From the NCBI GenBank assembly GCA_027036095.1, contig JALVTA010000169.1:1-24966 (forward strand): a stretch of 24,966 nucleotides of DNA, written 5' to 3'. The translations under genes and the position numbers were made by a program. How positions within the stretch are numbered: position 1 is the stretch's first letter; each line of letters begins with the position of its first letter. The stretch is from Thiotrichales bacterium. GTDB taxonomy: Bacteria > Pseudomonadota > Gammaproteobacteria > Thiomicrospirales > Thiomicrospiraceae. Shown here piece by piece: positions 1 to 7,405 of this stretch. Below the pieces are notes generated by a model that worked only from the letters and a program-made list of their open reading frames with translations, was not told the origin of the DNA and did no database searches.

Positions 1-2291
1 ACAACGCCATCGACGAGGCGCTGGCCGGCTACTGCGACCGCATTCAGGTCGTGCTCCATCCGGACGGATCCGTGTCCGTCTCCGACAACGGCCGCGGCAT
101 TCCGGTGGACATGCATCCGGAGGAGGGGCGTTCCGCCGCCGAGGTGATCATGACCGTGCTGCACGCCGGCGGCAAGTTCGACGACAACGCCTACAAGGTG
201 TCCGGCGGTCTGCATGGTGTGGGCGTCTCCGTGGTCAACGCCCTGTCCGAACACCTGTGGCTCACCATCAAACGGGACGGCAAGATCTGGCAGCAGGAGT
301 ACCGGCTGGGCGAACCGCTCTATCCGCTCAAGGCGGTGGGCGAGACGGATGAGACCGGCACCGAGGTGCGCTTTCTGCCCAGCCCGGACATTTTCGCCAT
401 CACCGAATTCGACTTCGACGTGCTGCGCACCCGCCTGCAGGAGCTCTCCTTCCTCAACTCCGGCGTGCGCATCGAACTGATCGACCGGCGCGTGGAGCCG
501 CCCCGGGAGGAAATCTTCCAGTACGAGGGTGGCATTGAGGCGTTTGTGGAATATCTCAACCGCAACCGCACGCCCATCCACCCGCACATCTTCCACTATT
601 CGGCCGAGAAGGACGGCATGACCGTCGAGATCGCCATGCAGTGGTCGGACGCCTATCAGGAACATGTGTTCGCCTTCACCAACAACATTCCCCAGAAGGA
701 CGGCGGCACCCATGTGGCCGGCTTCCGCGCCGCGCTGACCCGCACCCTCAACGCCTACATGGAGAAAGAGGGGCTGGCGAAGAAATACAAGATCAACATT
801 ACCGGCGAGGACGCCCGCGAAGGACTGGCGGCCATCGTCTCGGTCAAGGTGCCCGATCCCAAGTTCTCCTCCCAGACCAAGGAAAAGCTGGTCTCCAGCG
901 AGGTCAAGTCGCTGGTGGAGACCACCATGAACGAAAAGTTCGCCGAATGGCTGCTGGAGAATCCGCAGGATGCCAAGGCCATCGTCGGCAAGCTGGTGGA
1001 GGCGGCGCGTGCCCGCGAGGCGGCGCGCAAGGCGCGGGAGATGACCCGGCGCAAGGGTGCGCTGGACGTGGCCGGTCTGCCCGGCAAGCTGGCCGACTGT
1101 CAGGAGAAGGATCCGGCCAAGTCCGAACTCTATCTGGTGGAGGGGGATTCCGCCGGCGGGTCGGCCAAGCAGGGGCGCGACCGGCGCACCCAGGCCATCC
1201 TGCCCCTGAAGGGCAAGATCCTCAATGTGGAGAAGGCCCGCTTCGACAAAATGCTCGCCTCCGCCGAGGTGGGCACGCTGATCACGGCGCTGGGCTGCGG
1301 CATTGGCGCCGAGGACTACGACCCGGACAAGCTGCGCTACCACCGCATCATCATCATGACCGACGCGGACGTGGACGGCTCCCACATCCGCACCCTGCTG
1401 CTGACCTTCTTCTACCGGCAGATGCCGGAGCTGGTGGAGCGTGGTCATATCTACATCGCCCAGCCGCCGCTGTACAAGGTCAAGAAGGGCAAGCAGGAGG
1501 CCTATCTGAAGGACGACGCCGAGCTGGATCACTACCTGCTGGAGCTGGCGCTGGAAAACGCCCGGCTCCATCCGGGCGGCGGCAATCCGCCGATTACCGG
1601 AGTGGCGCTGGAGCGGCTGGCGCAGGCGTGGCTGGCGGCCCGGCGCATGATCGAGCGCCTGTCCCGCCGCTTCCGCCCCGACTTCCTTGAAGGGCTGGTG
1701 CGGGTGCCGCCGCTGACGCTGGAGATGCTCGATGATGAGGCGGCGCTCAATGGCTGGGTCGAGCGCATGCGTGCCTGGCTGGCAGAGCGGGGCGAGGCGA
1801 CCAAGGTGGGCTTCGAGCTGTCGGTCGAACCGGCCCATGAGGGCGAGGCGCGCTTTCAGCTGCGCCTGACCGTGCGTGAGCACGGCATGAGCCAGTCCCA
1901 GACCTTCGGTGCGGCCTTCTTTGCCAGCAGGGAATACCGGCAGCTGGCCGAGACCGCCGCCCTGCTGGACGGTCTGCTTGCCGATGACGCCCGCATCCTG
2001 CGAGGCGAAAAGGAACAGCCGGTGCGGGATTTCGGCCAGGCGCTGGACTGGCTGATGGGTGAGGCCAAGCGGGGACTGACCATCCAGCGCTACAAGGGTC
2101 TGGGTGAGATGAATCCGGAGCAGCTGTGGGAGACCACCATGAATCCGGAAACCCGCCGCCTGCTGCAGGTCACCGTCAAGGATGCCATGCTGGCCGATGA
2201 GGTGTTCACCACCCTCATGGGGGACGCCGTAGAGCCGCGGCGCGCCTTCATCGAGGAGAACGCCCTGGCGGTGGAAAACCTGGACATTTGA
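1..2291 (+). CDS. gyrB: DNA gyrase subunit B, 5'-truncated by window edge
   Basis: ATPase subunit of the type II topoisomerase that introduces negative supercoils into DNA, acting with GyrA in the cytoplasm. The frame is open from base 3; the first residues read NAIDEALAGY, the ATP-binding Asn region of the GHKL fold, so roughly 45 N-terminal residues lie outside the window. Visible motifs are DNGRGIP and GGLHGVGVSVVNALS (ATP site), EGDSAGGSAKQGRDRRTQA (TOPRIM Glu) at about position 380 of the visible part, and DADVDGSHIRTLLL (metal-binding Asp pair). The roughly 170-residue insert typical of Gram-negative GyrB lies between TOPRIM and the C-terminal QRYKGLGEMNP motif. The visible 762 residues fit a usual length near 805. 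The internal GTG near base 51 is not the start because homology continues upstream of it. In this group gyrB usually follows dnaA-dnaN-recF, so the origin may lie just outside; that is an inference. Confidence 0.98.
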   Translation, partial: NAIDEALAGYCDRIQVVLHPDGSVSVSDNGRGIPVDMHPEEGRSAAEVIMTVLHAGGKFDDNAYKVSGGLHGVGVSVVNALSEHLWLTIKRDGKIWQQEYRLGEPLYPLKAVGETDETGTEVRFLPSPDIFAITEFDFDVLRTRLQELSFLNSGVRIELIDRRVEPPREEIFQYEGGIEAFVEYLNRNRTPIHPHIFHYSAEKDGMTVEIAMQWSDAYQEHVFAFTNNIPQKDGGTHVAGFRAALTRTLNAYMEKEGLAKKYKINITGEDAREGLAAIVSVKVPDPKFSSQTKEKLVSSEVKSLVETTMNEKFAEWLLENPQDAKAIVGKLVEAARAREAARKAREMTRRKGALDVAGLPGKLADCQEKDPAKSELYLVEGDSAGGSAKQGRDRRTQAILPLKGKILNVEKARFDKMLASAEVGTLITALGCGIGAEDYDPDKLRYHRIIIMTDADVDGSHIRTLLLTFFYRQMPELVERGHIYIAQPPLYKVKKGKQEAYLKDDAELDHYLLELALENARLHPGGGNPPITGVALERLAQAWLAARRMIERLSRRFRPDFLEGLVRVPPLTLEMLDDEAALNGWVERMRAWLAERGEATKVGFELSVEPAHEGEARFQLRLTVREHGMSQSQTFGAAFFASREYRQLAETAALLDGLLADDARILRGEKEQPVRDFGQALDWLMGEAKRGLTIQRYKGLGEMNPEQLWETTMNPETRRLLQVTVKDAMLADEVFTTLMGDAVEPRRAFIEENALAVENLDI

Positions 2292-2300
2292 CGTAAAATA

Positions 2301-2330
2301 GCCTGAATTCGCGTTTTTTCAGGCCTTTTC
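2301..2330 (+). terminator. possible terminator after gyrB
   Basis: Inverted repeat GCCTGAA (2301–2307) / TTCAGGC (2318–2324) with a 10-base loop that contains a T-run, followed by CTTTTC. It starts 9 bases after the gyrB stop. The stem is moderate and the T-tract short, so termination is probably partial. The rest of the gap to prkB (to 2412) is GC-rich with no clear promoter. Confidence 0.4.
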
Positions 2331-2412
2331 GGGGTCCGTTCCGGCGCCGCGCGGCGGCCGCTGTGCAAAATCAGGGGAGACCCCGTCCCAATTACCAAGC
2401 AAGGAGAGTGTT

Positions 2413-3348
2413 ATGTCTGCACTGCATCCCATCGTGGCCGTTGTCGGGTCTTCCGGCGCCGGCACGTCGTTCGTCAAGCGCGCCTTCGAAAACATCTTCG
2501 AGCGCGAGGGGCTGAACCCCGCCATCATCGAAGGCGACAGCTTCCACAAGTACGACCGCGCCACCATGAGGCAGAAGGTGGCCGAGAGCAAGGAGAAGGG
2601 CTGCCGTCCGCTGACCCACTTCTCCGAGGATGCCAACGAGTTCTACCTGCTGGAGGAGCTGTTCCGCACCTACCGTGAAACCGGCACGGGCAAGCGCCGC
2701 TACTACATCCACTCCGACGAGGAGGCCGAGTTCCACAACAAGCGCCTGGGCACCCACCTCAAGCCGGGCGAATTCACCCCGTGGGAAGACATTCCGTCGG
2801 GCACCGACCTGCTGTTCTACGAAGGCCTGCACGGCATGGTGCGCAAGGTCAAGTACCTCAAGGAAGGCCAGCAGCCCTATGACGTGGCTCAGTATGTGGA
2901 TCTGGGCGTGGGCGTGGCGCCGGCGGTCAACATCGAGTGGATGCAGAAGATCTACCGCGATACCAGCGAGCGTCCCTACACGGTGCAGGACGTGCACAAC
3001 GTCATTCTGGAACGCATGCCCGACTACATCGACTACATCGTGCCCCAGTTCCACCGCACCCACATCAACTTTCATCGGGTGCCGCTGATCGACACCTCCG
3101 ATCCCTTCTCCACCGAGGAGGGCATGTTGCCCACCGTGCCGGCACCGGAGGACTCGCTGATGGTGACCCATGTGCGCATCAAGGATAAGGTCAACCTGCC
3201 GGAGATTGCCGAGCAGATTCCGGGGGCGTGGCTGCAGCGGGACGATACGCTGGTCTATAACTCCAAATATTTTGTCGAGGCCATGGATCTGCTGCTGACA
3301 CCTCTGATCAAGCAGCTGATCGAACGCAAGCACAAGGCTGGCGGTTGA
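2413..3348 (+). CDS. prkB: phosphoribulokinase (bacterial class I)
   Basis: Phosphorylates ribulose 5-phosphate with ATP to ribulose 1,5-bisphosphate, the CO2 acceptor of the Calvin cycle. 311 residues, close to the 290–300 of the bacterial octameric class, which is allosterically activated by NADH. The P-loop GSSGAGTS is at residues 12–19 and IEGDSFHKY at 39–47 contains the expected catalytic Asp42. LLFYEGLHG, INFHRVPLIDTSDPF and LLLTPLIKQLIE are family-typical. AAGGAG lies 6 bases before the ATG at 2413, which fixes the start. No other cbb gene is near. Homologs also occur as orphans in non-autotrophs (E. coli PrkB), so the enzyme activity is well supported but the pathway is not. Ends with a strong terminator. 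Confidence 0.95.
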   Translation: MSALHPIVAVVGSSGAGTSFVKRAFENIFEREGLNPAIIEGDSFHKYDRATMRQKVAESKEKGCRPLTHFSEDANEFYLLEELFRTYRETGTGKRRYYIHSDEEAEFHNKRLGTHLKPGEFTPWEDIPSGTDLLFYEGLHGMVRKVKYLKEGQQPYDVAQYVDLGVGVAPAVNIEWMQKIYRDTSERPYTVQDVHNVILERMPDYIDYIVPQFHRTHINFHRVPLIDTSDPFSTEEGMLPTVPAPEDSLMVTHVRIKDKVNLPEIAEQIPGAWLQRDDTLVYNSKYFVEAMDLLLTPLIKQLIERKHKAGG

Positions 3349-3380
3349 TCCCAGGCCGTTCTGCGCTTAAACCCCCGAAC

Positions 3381-3405
3381 AACCCCGCATCTGCGGGGTT
3401 TTTTT
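3381..3405 (+). terminator. rho-independent terminator after prkB
   Basis: Perfect 8-bp stem AACCCCGC (3381–3388) / GCGGGGTT (3393–3400), tetraloop ATCT, and a seven-T run ending at 3405. It lies 32 bases after the prkB stop and separates prkB from the chemoreceptor gene. Confidence 0.93.
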
Positions 3406-3440
3406 GTATCCGCAGGCTGATTTTTGAGTTTTCTTTCCAG

Positions 3441-3457
3441 CTGGCATGTTCTATGCT
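3441..3457 (+). promoter_or_regulatory. candidate sigma-54 promoter of the chemoreceptor gene
   Basis: CTGGCATGTTCTATGCT fits YTGGCAYG-N4-TTGCW with one change in the TTGC part (ATGC). The GG and GC dinucleotides are separated by 10 bases, the required -24/-12 spacing. Predicted transcription start is near 3468, leaving a leader of about 26 bases with a GGGGGAG ribosome site before ATG 3494. No enhancer-binding site was identified. Confidence 0.6.
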
Positions 3458-3493
3458 TTGGGCATTGAAAAATTTTTTCTTGGGGGAGTTCGC

Positions 3494-5494
3494 ATGCTTG
3501 CCAATCTCAGCATCCGCACCAAACAGCTGCTGGCCATGGTGCCGTTGATCGTCGCACTGCTTTTCTATGGCGGGGTCAACATCTGGGAGAAATATACTAC
3601 GGCGATGGAAATGAGCCATGTGGAGCATCTGGCCGAGCTGGCGGTCTCCGGCGGCCTGCTGGTGCATGAGCTACAGAAGGAGCGGGGGGCTTCCGCCGGA
3701 TTCATCGGGGCTGGCGGACGCAAGTTCGGCAACACCCTGCAGCGGCAGCGCCAGCAGACCGACCGGCGCATCGAAGAGTTCCGCACCACCCTGCAGCGCA
3801 TTGAGCGCATGGGCGTGCTGCCTGGTGAGGCGGCAAGTTTTTACCGTGCGGCCATGCAACAGCTGCAATCCCTGCCGCAGATCCGCCGCTGCGTCAGTGG
3901 CGTTCCGGCTCGTCCTTGCGAACTTGCTCGGGTGCTCAAATTCTATACGGGGCTGATCGGCAAGCTCATGTCCGGCACGCTGGAGAGCATGGTGCACAAC
4001 CACTCCATGGAGCTGGTGCAGGCCGGCACCGCCTACTACATGATGATCGGTGTCAAGGAACAGATGGGGATTACCCGCGCGGTGCTGGCCAATGCCTTTG
4101 CCGCCAATCACATGAGCGAGGCGGGCAAGGTGAAGCTGGCTGGCCTGATGGCCAGACGGGGCGTCTATCTGGACAGCTTCCGCCTGTTCGCCACACCTGA
4201 GATGAGGCAGGCCATGGATGCGATTCTCACCAGTACTCTCGGGCAACAGGTGAAAGGGTTGATTCAGAAGGCGCTCACGGCACCGGTGGGTCAGCCGCTC
4301 AATGAGGATAGCGAACAGTGGTTCGGTCTGGCCACCCGTTACATCAACCGGCTCAAGGCGTTGGAAGATCGCATCGAACGGCAGCTGATCACCCAGGCGC
4401 AGCAGGTGCGCGGCGAGGCCGTCACCGCCATGACGGTGGCAGCCGTGTCGCTGGTGGTGCTGATCCTCATTTCCGGTGTGCTGGCGTGGCTGATCATCCG
4501 CAGCATTCAGCGCAGCCTCAACGCCATGTGGCAGGCGGCCAACACCATTTCCTCCAATGCGGACCTCACCTACCGTCTGCCGGTGCACGGGCGGGATGAA
4601 CTGGGGCAGATGGCCGAAGCCATCAATGGCATGCTGGCCCACATGCAGCAGCTGCTGCGCGAGGTGCTGCAGATCGCCCATGATGTGGATGCCTCCAGCG
4701 GGACACTGGCCAAAACCGCCGATGTGACCCAGCAGACCATGCAGTCGCAATATGCGGCCATTCAGGACATCTACCGGGCCATTCACGAGATGGCCAATGC
4801 GGTCACGGCCATTGCCGAACAGCTGGAGACGGTGAAGGATCAGGCTCAGATGGCCTACGCCGAAGGGCAGGATGCCGAGCAGGATACCCGTGCTTCTGCC
4901 AGGGCAATCGAGAGCCTGGCCGGCGAGGTGGATCAGACCGCCCGCGTCGTCAACCGGGTGGAAGAGGAGAGCAGCCGCATCGCCAGCGTGGTGGACATGA
5001 TCAACGACATTTCCGAGCAGACCAACCTGCTGGCGCTCAACGCGGCCATCGAGGCGGCCCGGGCCGGTGAGCACGGCCGCGGCTTCGCGGTGGTGGCGGA
5101 CGAAGTGCGCTCACTGGCAGTGCGTACCCAGCAGTCCACCGAAGAGATTCAGAAGATCATCACCGGCCTGACCAGCGAAACGGCTCGGGCCACGGGCGCA
5201 ATCGGCCACGCCAGAACCATGGCTGAGGAGAGTGTGCAGCAGATCGAAGCCATCAAGCAGGCGCTGCACGCCATTCTTGAGGCCATGGAGAAGACCGTCG
5301 CCGCCAACGAGGAGAGCGCTACGCTTGGCAAGCATCAGGCCCGGCGGGCCGAGGCGGCACGCACCAGTGCCGAAAGGGTGCAGGCGCTGGCCGAGGAGAC
5401 TCAGAAGCGCACCGAGGAAGTCTCAGCCGCCTCGCACCAGCTCAAGAAGGTAGCGGACCTGTTACAGGCCAAGGTCAACCAGTTCAAGATCTGA
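3494..5494 (+). CDS. methyl-accepting chemotaxis protein with NIT sensor domain
   Basis: Membrane chemoreceptor that signals to the CheA/CheW array; 666 residues. TM1 is at about residues 12–28. A periplasmic region with the NIT-family signature LLVHELQKERGASAGFIG follows, then TM2 at about 309–335, a HAMP linker, and a cytoplasmic coiled-coil signalling domain with the highly conserved tip around EQTNLLALNAAIEAARAGE and GRGFAVVADEVRSLA (about residue 508 on). NIT domains are known as nitrate/nitrite sensors in some proteins, but the ligand here is unknown. Start: ATG 3494 has GGGGGAG 5 bases upstream; the in-frame ATG at 3446 lies inside the promoter candidate and is rejected. No C-terminal CheR-tethering pentapeptide is seen (ends VNQFKI). 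It stands alone, with no che genes nearby. Confidence 0.95.
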   Translation: MLANLSIRTKQLLAMVPLIVALLFYGGVNIWEKYTTAMEMSHVEHLAELAVSGGLLVHELQKERGASAGFIGAGGRKFGNTLQRQRQQTDRRIEEFRTTLQRIERMGVLPGEAASFYRAAMQQLQSLPQIRRCVSGVPARPCELARVLKFYTGLIGKLMSGTLESMVHNHSMELVQAGTAYYMMIGVKEQMGITRAVLANAFAANHMSEAGKVKLAGLMARRGVYLDSFRLFATPEMRQAMDAILTSTLGQQVKGLIQKALTAPVGQPLNEDSEQWFGLATRYINRLKALEDRIERQLITQAQQVRGEAVTAMTVAAVSLVVLILISGVLAWLIIRSIQRSLNAMWQAANTISSNADLTYRLPVHGRDELGQMAEAINGMLAHMQQLLREVLQIAHDVDASSGTLAKTADVTQQTMQSQYAAIQDIYRAIHEMANAVTAIAEQLETVKDQAQMAYAEGQDAEQDTRASARAIESLAGEVDQTARVVNRVEEESSRIASVVDMINDISEQTNLLALNAAIEAARAGEHGRGFAVVADEVRSLAVRTQQSTEEIQKIITGLTSETARATGAIGHARTMAEESVQQIEAIKQALHAILEAMEKTVAANEESATLGKHQARRAEAARTSAERVQALAEETQKRTEEVSAASHQLKKVADLLQAKVNQFKI

Positions 5495-5521
5495 GCCGGT
5501 GGAACGAAGTAGGTCAGGTGC

Positions 5522-5547
5522 AGCCCGGGCACCTGCCCGGGCTTTTT
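5522..5547 (+). terminator. rho-independent terminator after the chemoreceptor gene
   Basis: Perfect 9-bp stem AGCCCGGGC (5522–5530) / GCCCGGGCT (5535–5543) with loop ACCT and a five-T run (5543–5547). There is no matching T-run on the minus strand, so it should not efficiently stop the convergent diguanylate cyclase transcript that ends at 5557. Confidence 0.93.
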
Positions 5548-5556
5548 GTGTGACGT

Positions 5557-6540
5557 TCAGTGAAGGGTTTCCATCTCCAGCCGATCCCGCCCCTGTGCCT
5601 TGGCGCTGTAGAGCAGGCGGTCGGCCATCTGGATGAGCAGGTCGACGGAACGGGCCCGTTCGTCTTCAGCCGGCAGCAGCACACAGCCGATGGAGGCCGT
5701 GGTGCGACCATGAGGATCGTCCGTGTCCGGATGGGGCGGCATCTCGTTGCGGATGCGCGTCAGCAGATGCTCCATCTTCTGTCGCGCCGCCATTTCGTCT
5801 TCTGCGCGGAACGCAATGATGAACTCCTCGCCGCCATAGCGGCCCTGCAGGCTGTCACGCTCACTGGAAAAGAAATCGGAGAGGATGTCGGCCAGGCGCT
5901 GCAGCGCTTCATCCCCGGCCAGGTGCCCCGCCGCATCGTTGAAGCGCTTGAAGTGATCCAGATCCAGCATGCAGAACACCAGCGGCTGGCCGCTTTCACG
6001 GCGTAACTCGCTGAGTCGGGTGGTGATGCCGCGCCGGTTGGCCAGACCGGTCAACGGGTCGGTGCGGCTGACCTGCTGCAGGGCATCACGCTGCTCGCGC
6101 AGGCGCGTTTCCAGCAGGCGCTCCTCCGTCACATCCACGATGATGCCGTGGGCCAGTGCCGGGCGACCGTCTTCCTGTCTTGCGACGACGCGAGCCTGGC
6201 TCTTGAAGAAGCGGCGCTGGCCGTCGGGCAGCTGAAAGGGAAAGGTATTCTCATAGCGGTCGGTCTCACCGTTGATCATGGCTTCATAGGCGGCGAAGAT
6301 CTTCGCTGCCGCAGACCGGTCCACTTCTGCCACCTGACGGTTGTAGTCGCCGGCGATGGGGCAGCATCGGGCCACGCTGTGCACCCGGATGGACGGCAGC
6401 TGGAACATGCGTTCCATGGCAGGGTTGCACACGAACTGATCCGGCGCGTTGACATAGTCGATATACCACCAGCCGATGCCGGCAAAGTCGAACGATGTCA
6501 ACAACCGTTCCATGCAGTCTTTCAGGCTTTCAAAAGACAT
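5557..6540 (-). CDS. PAS-like sensor diguanylate cyclase (GGDEF)
   Basis: Predicted to make cyclic di-GMP from two GTP; 327 residues, soluble, no signal peptide or membrane helix. The N-terminal half (about 1–145) looks like a PAS-type sensor: GWWYIDY near the start, then a PDGQRRFF segment and GIIVDVTEERLLETRL leading to a coiled linker. The GGDEF domain starts at DPLTGLANRRG and carries LDLDHFKRFND and an intact RYGGEEF active site. The upstream RxxD inhibitory site is not in its usual place (the segment reads ERDS), so product inhibition at the I-site is probably absent. Start: ATG at 6540 has AAGG 10 bases upstream; a TTG nine bases further out is too close to that site. It faces the chemoreceptor gene and is divergent from birA. 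Confidence 0.92.
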   Translation of the reverse strand: MSFESLKDCMERLLTSFDFAGIGWWYIDYVNAPDQFVCNPAMERMFQLPSIRVHSVARCCPIAGDYNRQVAEVDRSAAAKIFAAYEAMINGETDRYENTFPFQLPDGQRRFFKSQARVVARQEDGRPALAHGIIVDVTEERLLETRLREQRDALQQVSRTDPLTGLANRRGITTRLSELRRESGQPLVFCMLDLDHFKRFNDAAGHLAGDEALQRLADILSDFFSSERDSLQGRYGGEEFIIAFRAEDEMAARQKMEHLLTRIRNEMPPHPDTDDPHGRTTASIGCVLLPAEDERARSVDLLIQMADRLLYSAKAQGRDRLEMETLH

Positions 6541-6573
6541 GTGCGTCAAACCTTTTTGATGCCCTCATACTGT

Positions 6574-6580
6574 TATTATT
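6574..6580. promoter_or_regulatory. possible shared divergent promoter, diguanylate cyclase / birA
   Basis: The only AT-rich patch in the 73-bp gap. On the minus strand AATAAT (6580–6575) would start transcripts near 6568, giving the cyclase a leader of about 28 bases. On the plus strand TATTAT (6574–6579) would start near 6586 ahead of birA. No convincing -35 on either strand. Confidence 0.35.
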
Positions 6581-6613
6581 CATGGAACCCCTTTCTAGTG
6601 TGTGGAAAGAGCC

Positions 6614-7405
6614 GTGGGTACCCCACAAAAAAAATGGACATTGAAGCAGCTGAAGGCGGGTGCCGAGCCGTTGCATGACTGGGTGCGGGTGGAGGTCTTT
6701 GCCGAGCTGCCTTCCACCTCAGCCTGGCTGAAGGAAAACCTGCCTGATGTGCCCACTCTGGTCATCGCCTGGGAGCAGACCGCCGGTTACGGTCAGCAGG
6801 GTCGGGCGTGGCGCATGCGTCCGGGGCAGGATCTGGCCTTTTCCCTGTTCATGCCCGGGTCGGGACCGGTGCCACCGGCGCTGACGCCGTGGCTGGCGTT
6901 TCATCTGCGCGAGCAGCTGCAGCGCTGGACGGCAGCGCCCCTGTGGCACAAATGGCCCAATGACCTCCATACCTCATCGGGCAAGGTGAGCGGCACGCTG
7001 GTGGAGCGGGTACGGAACGGGCTGATCATCGGTACCGGCATCAACTGGTGGGGCGAGCCGGCGCAGGGGGCCAGTCTGGGCGCGTCCGTGCTGCCGTGGA
7101 CTTTTCTTGATCAGTGGGTGAGCTGGATGTTGAAGGCGCTGCCCGCCTTTACGCCGGAAGTCTGGCAGAAAGTGCTGCCCCGCTGGGCCGACCATGACCG
7201 TTTTGCCCCGCGTCAGCCGGTGCGGCTTTCCGACGGACGCGAGGCGGTCTATCTGGGGCCGGATGGAGAAGGCCGCCTGCAGCTGTGGCTGGGGGGCAGG
7301 CTGGTGCGTCTCAGCAGCGGCGGTCTATCCGTGGTAGAGCCAGTCGGGCAGCCAGGTGACCAGCTGCGGCCACAGGGCGAGGATGACCAGCATCAGCAGC
7401 TGTAG
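6614..7405 (+). CDS. birA: biotin–[acetyl-CoA-carboxylase] ligase, HTH-less
   Basis: Activates biotin with ATP and transfers it to the biotin carrier protein (AccB, whose gene lies at the end of this window). 263 residues with no N-terminal helix-turn-helix, so it is a monofunctional ligase and not the BirA repressor type. Motifs: PSTSAWLKE, EQTAGYGQQGRAW (the biotinyl-AMP loop, usually GRGRRGR, here with Tyr and two Gln but with the GxGxxG spacing kept), HKWPNDL, and GKVSGTLVE with the expected active-site Lys. Start is uncertain: GTG 6614 with GGAA 6 bases upstream is preferred, GTG 6602 is possible. The last 27 codons run antisense over the 3' end of dctM, and the tail after about LSSGGLSVV looks non-homologous, as if an original stop was lost. 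Confidence 0.85.
   Translation: MGTPQKKWTLKQLKAGAEPLHDWVRVEVFAELPSTSAWLKENLPDVPTLVIAWEQTAGYGQQGRAWRMRPGQDLAFSLFMPGSGPVPPALTPWLAFHLREQLQRWTAAPLWHKWPNDLHTSSGKVSGTLVERVRNGLIIGTGINWWGEPAQGASLGASVLPWTFLDQWVSWMLKALPAFTPEVWQKVLPRWADHDRFAPRQPVRLSDGREAVYLGPDGEGRLQLWLGGRLVRLSSGGLSVVEPVGQPGDQLRPQGEDDQHQQL

Noticed and set aside
3446..3493. Upstream ATG extending the chemoreceptor by 16 residues
   Set aside because: It lies within the sigma-54 promoter candidate and lacks a ribosome site, whereas ATG 3494 has GGGGGAG at 5 bases.
5800..5850. GGDEF domain being degenerate
   Set aside because: GGEEF and the substrate-binding motifs are intact; only the RxxD inhibitory site is missing.
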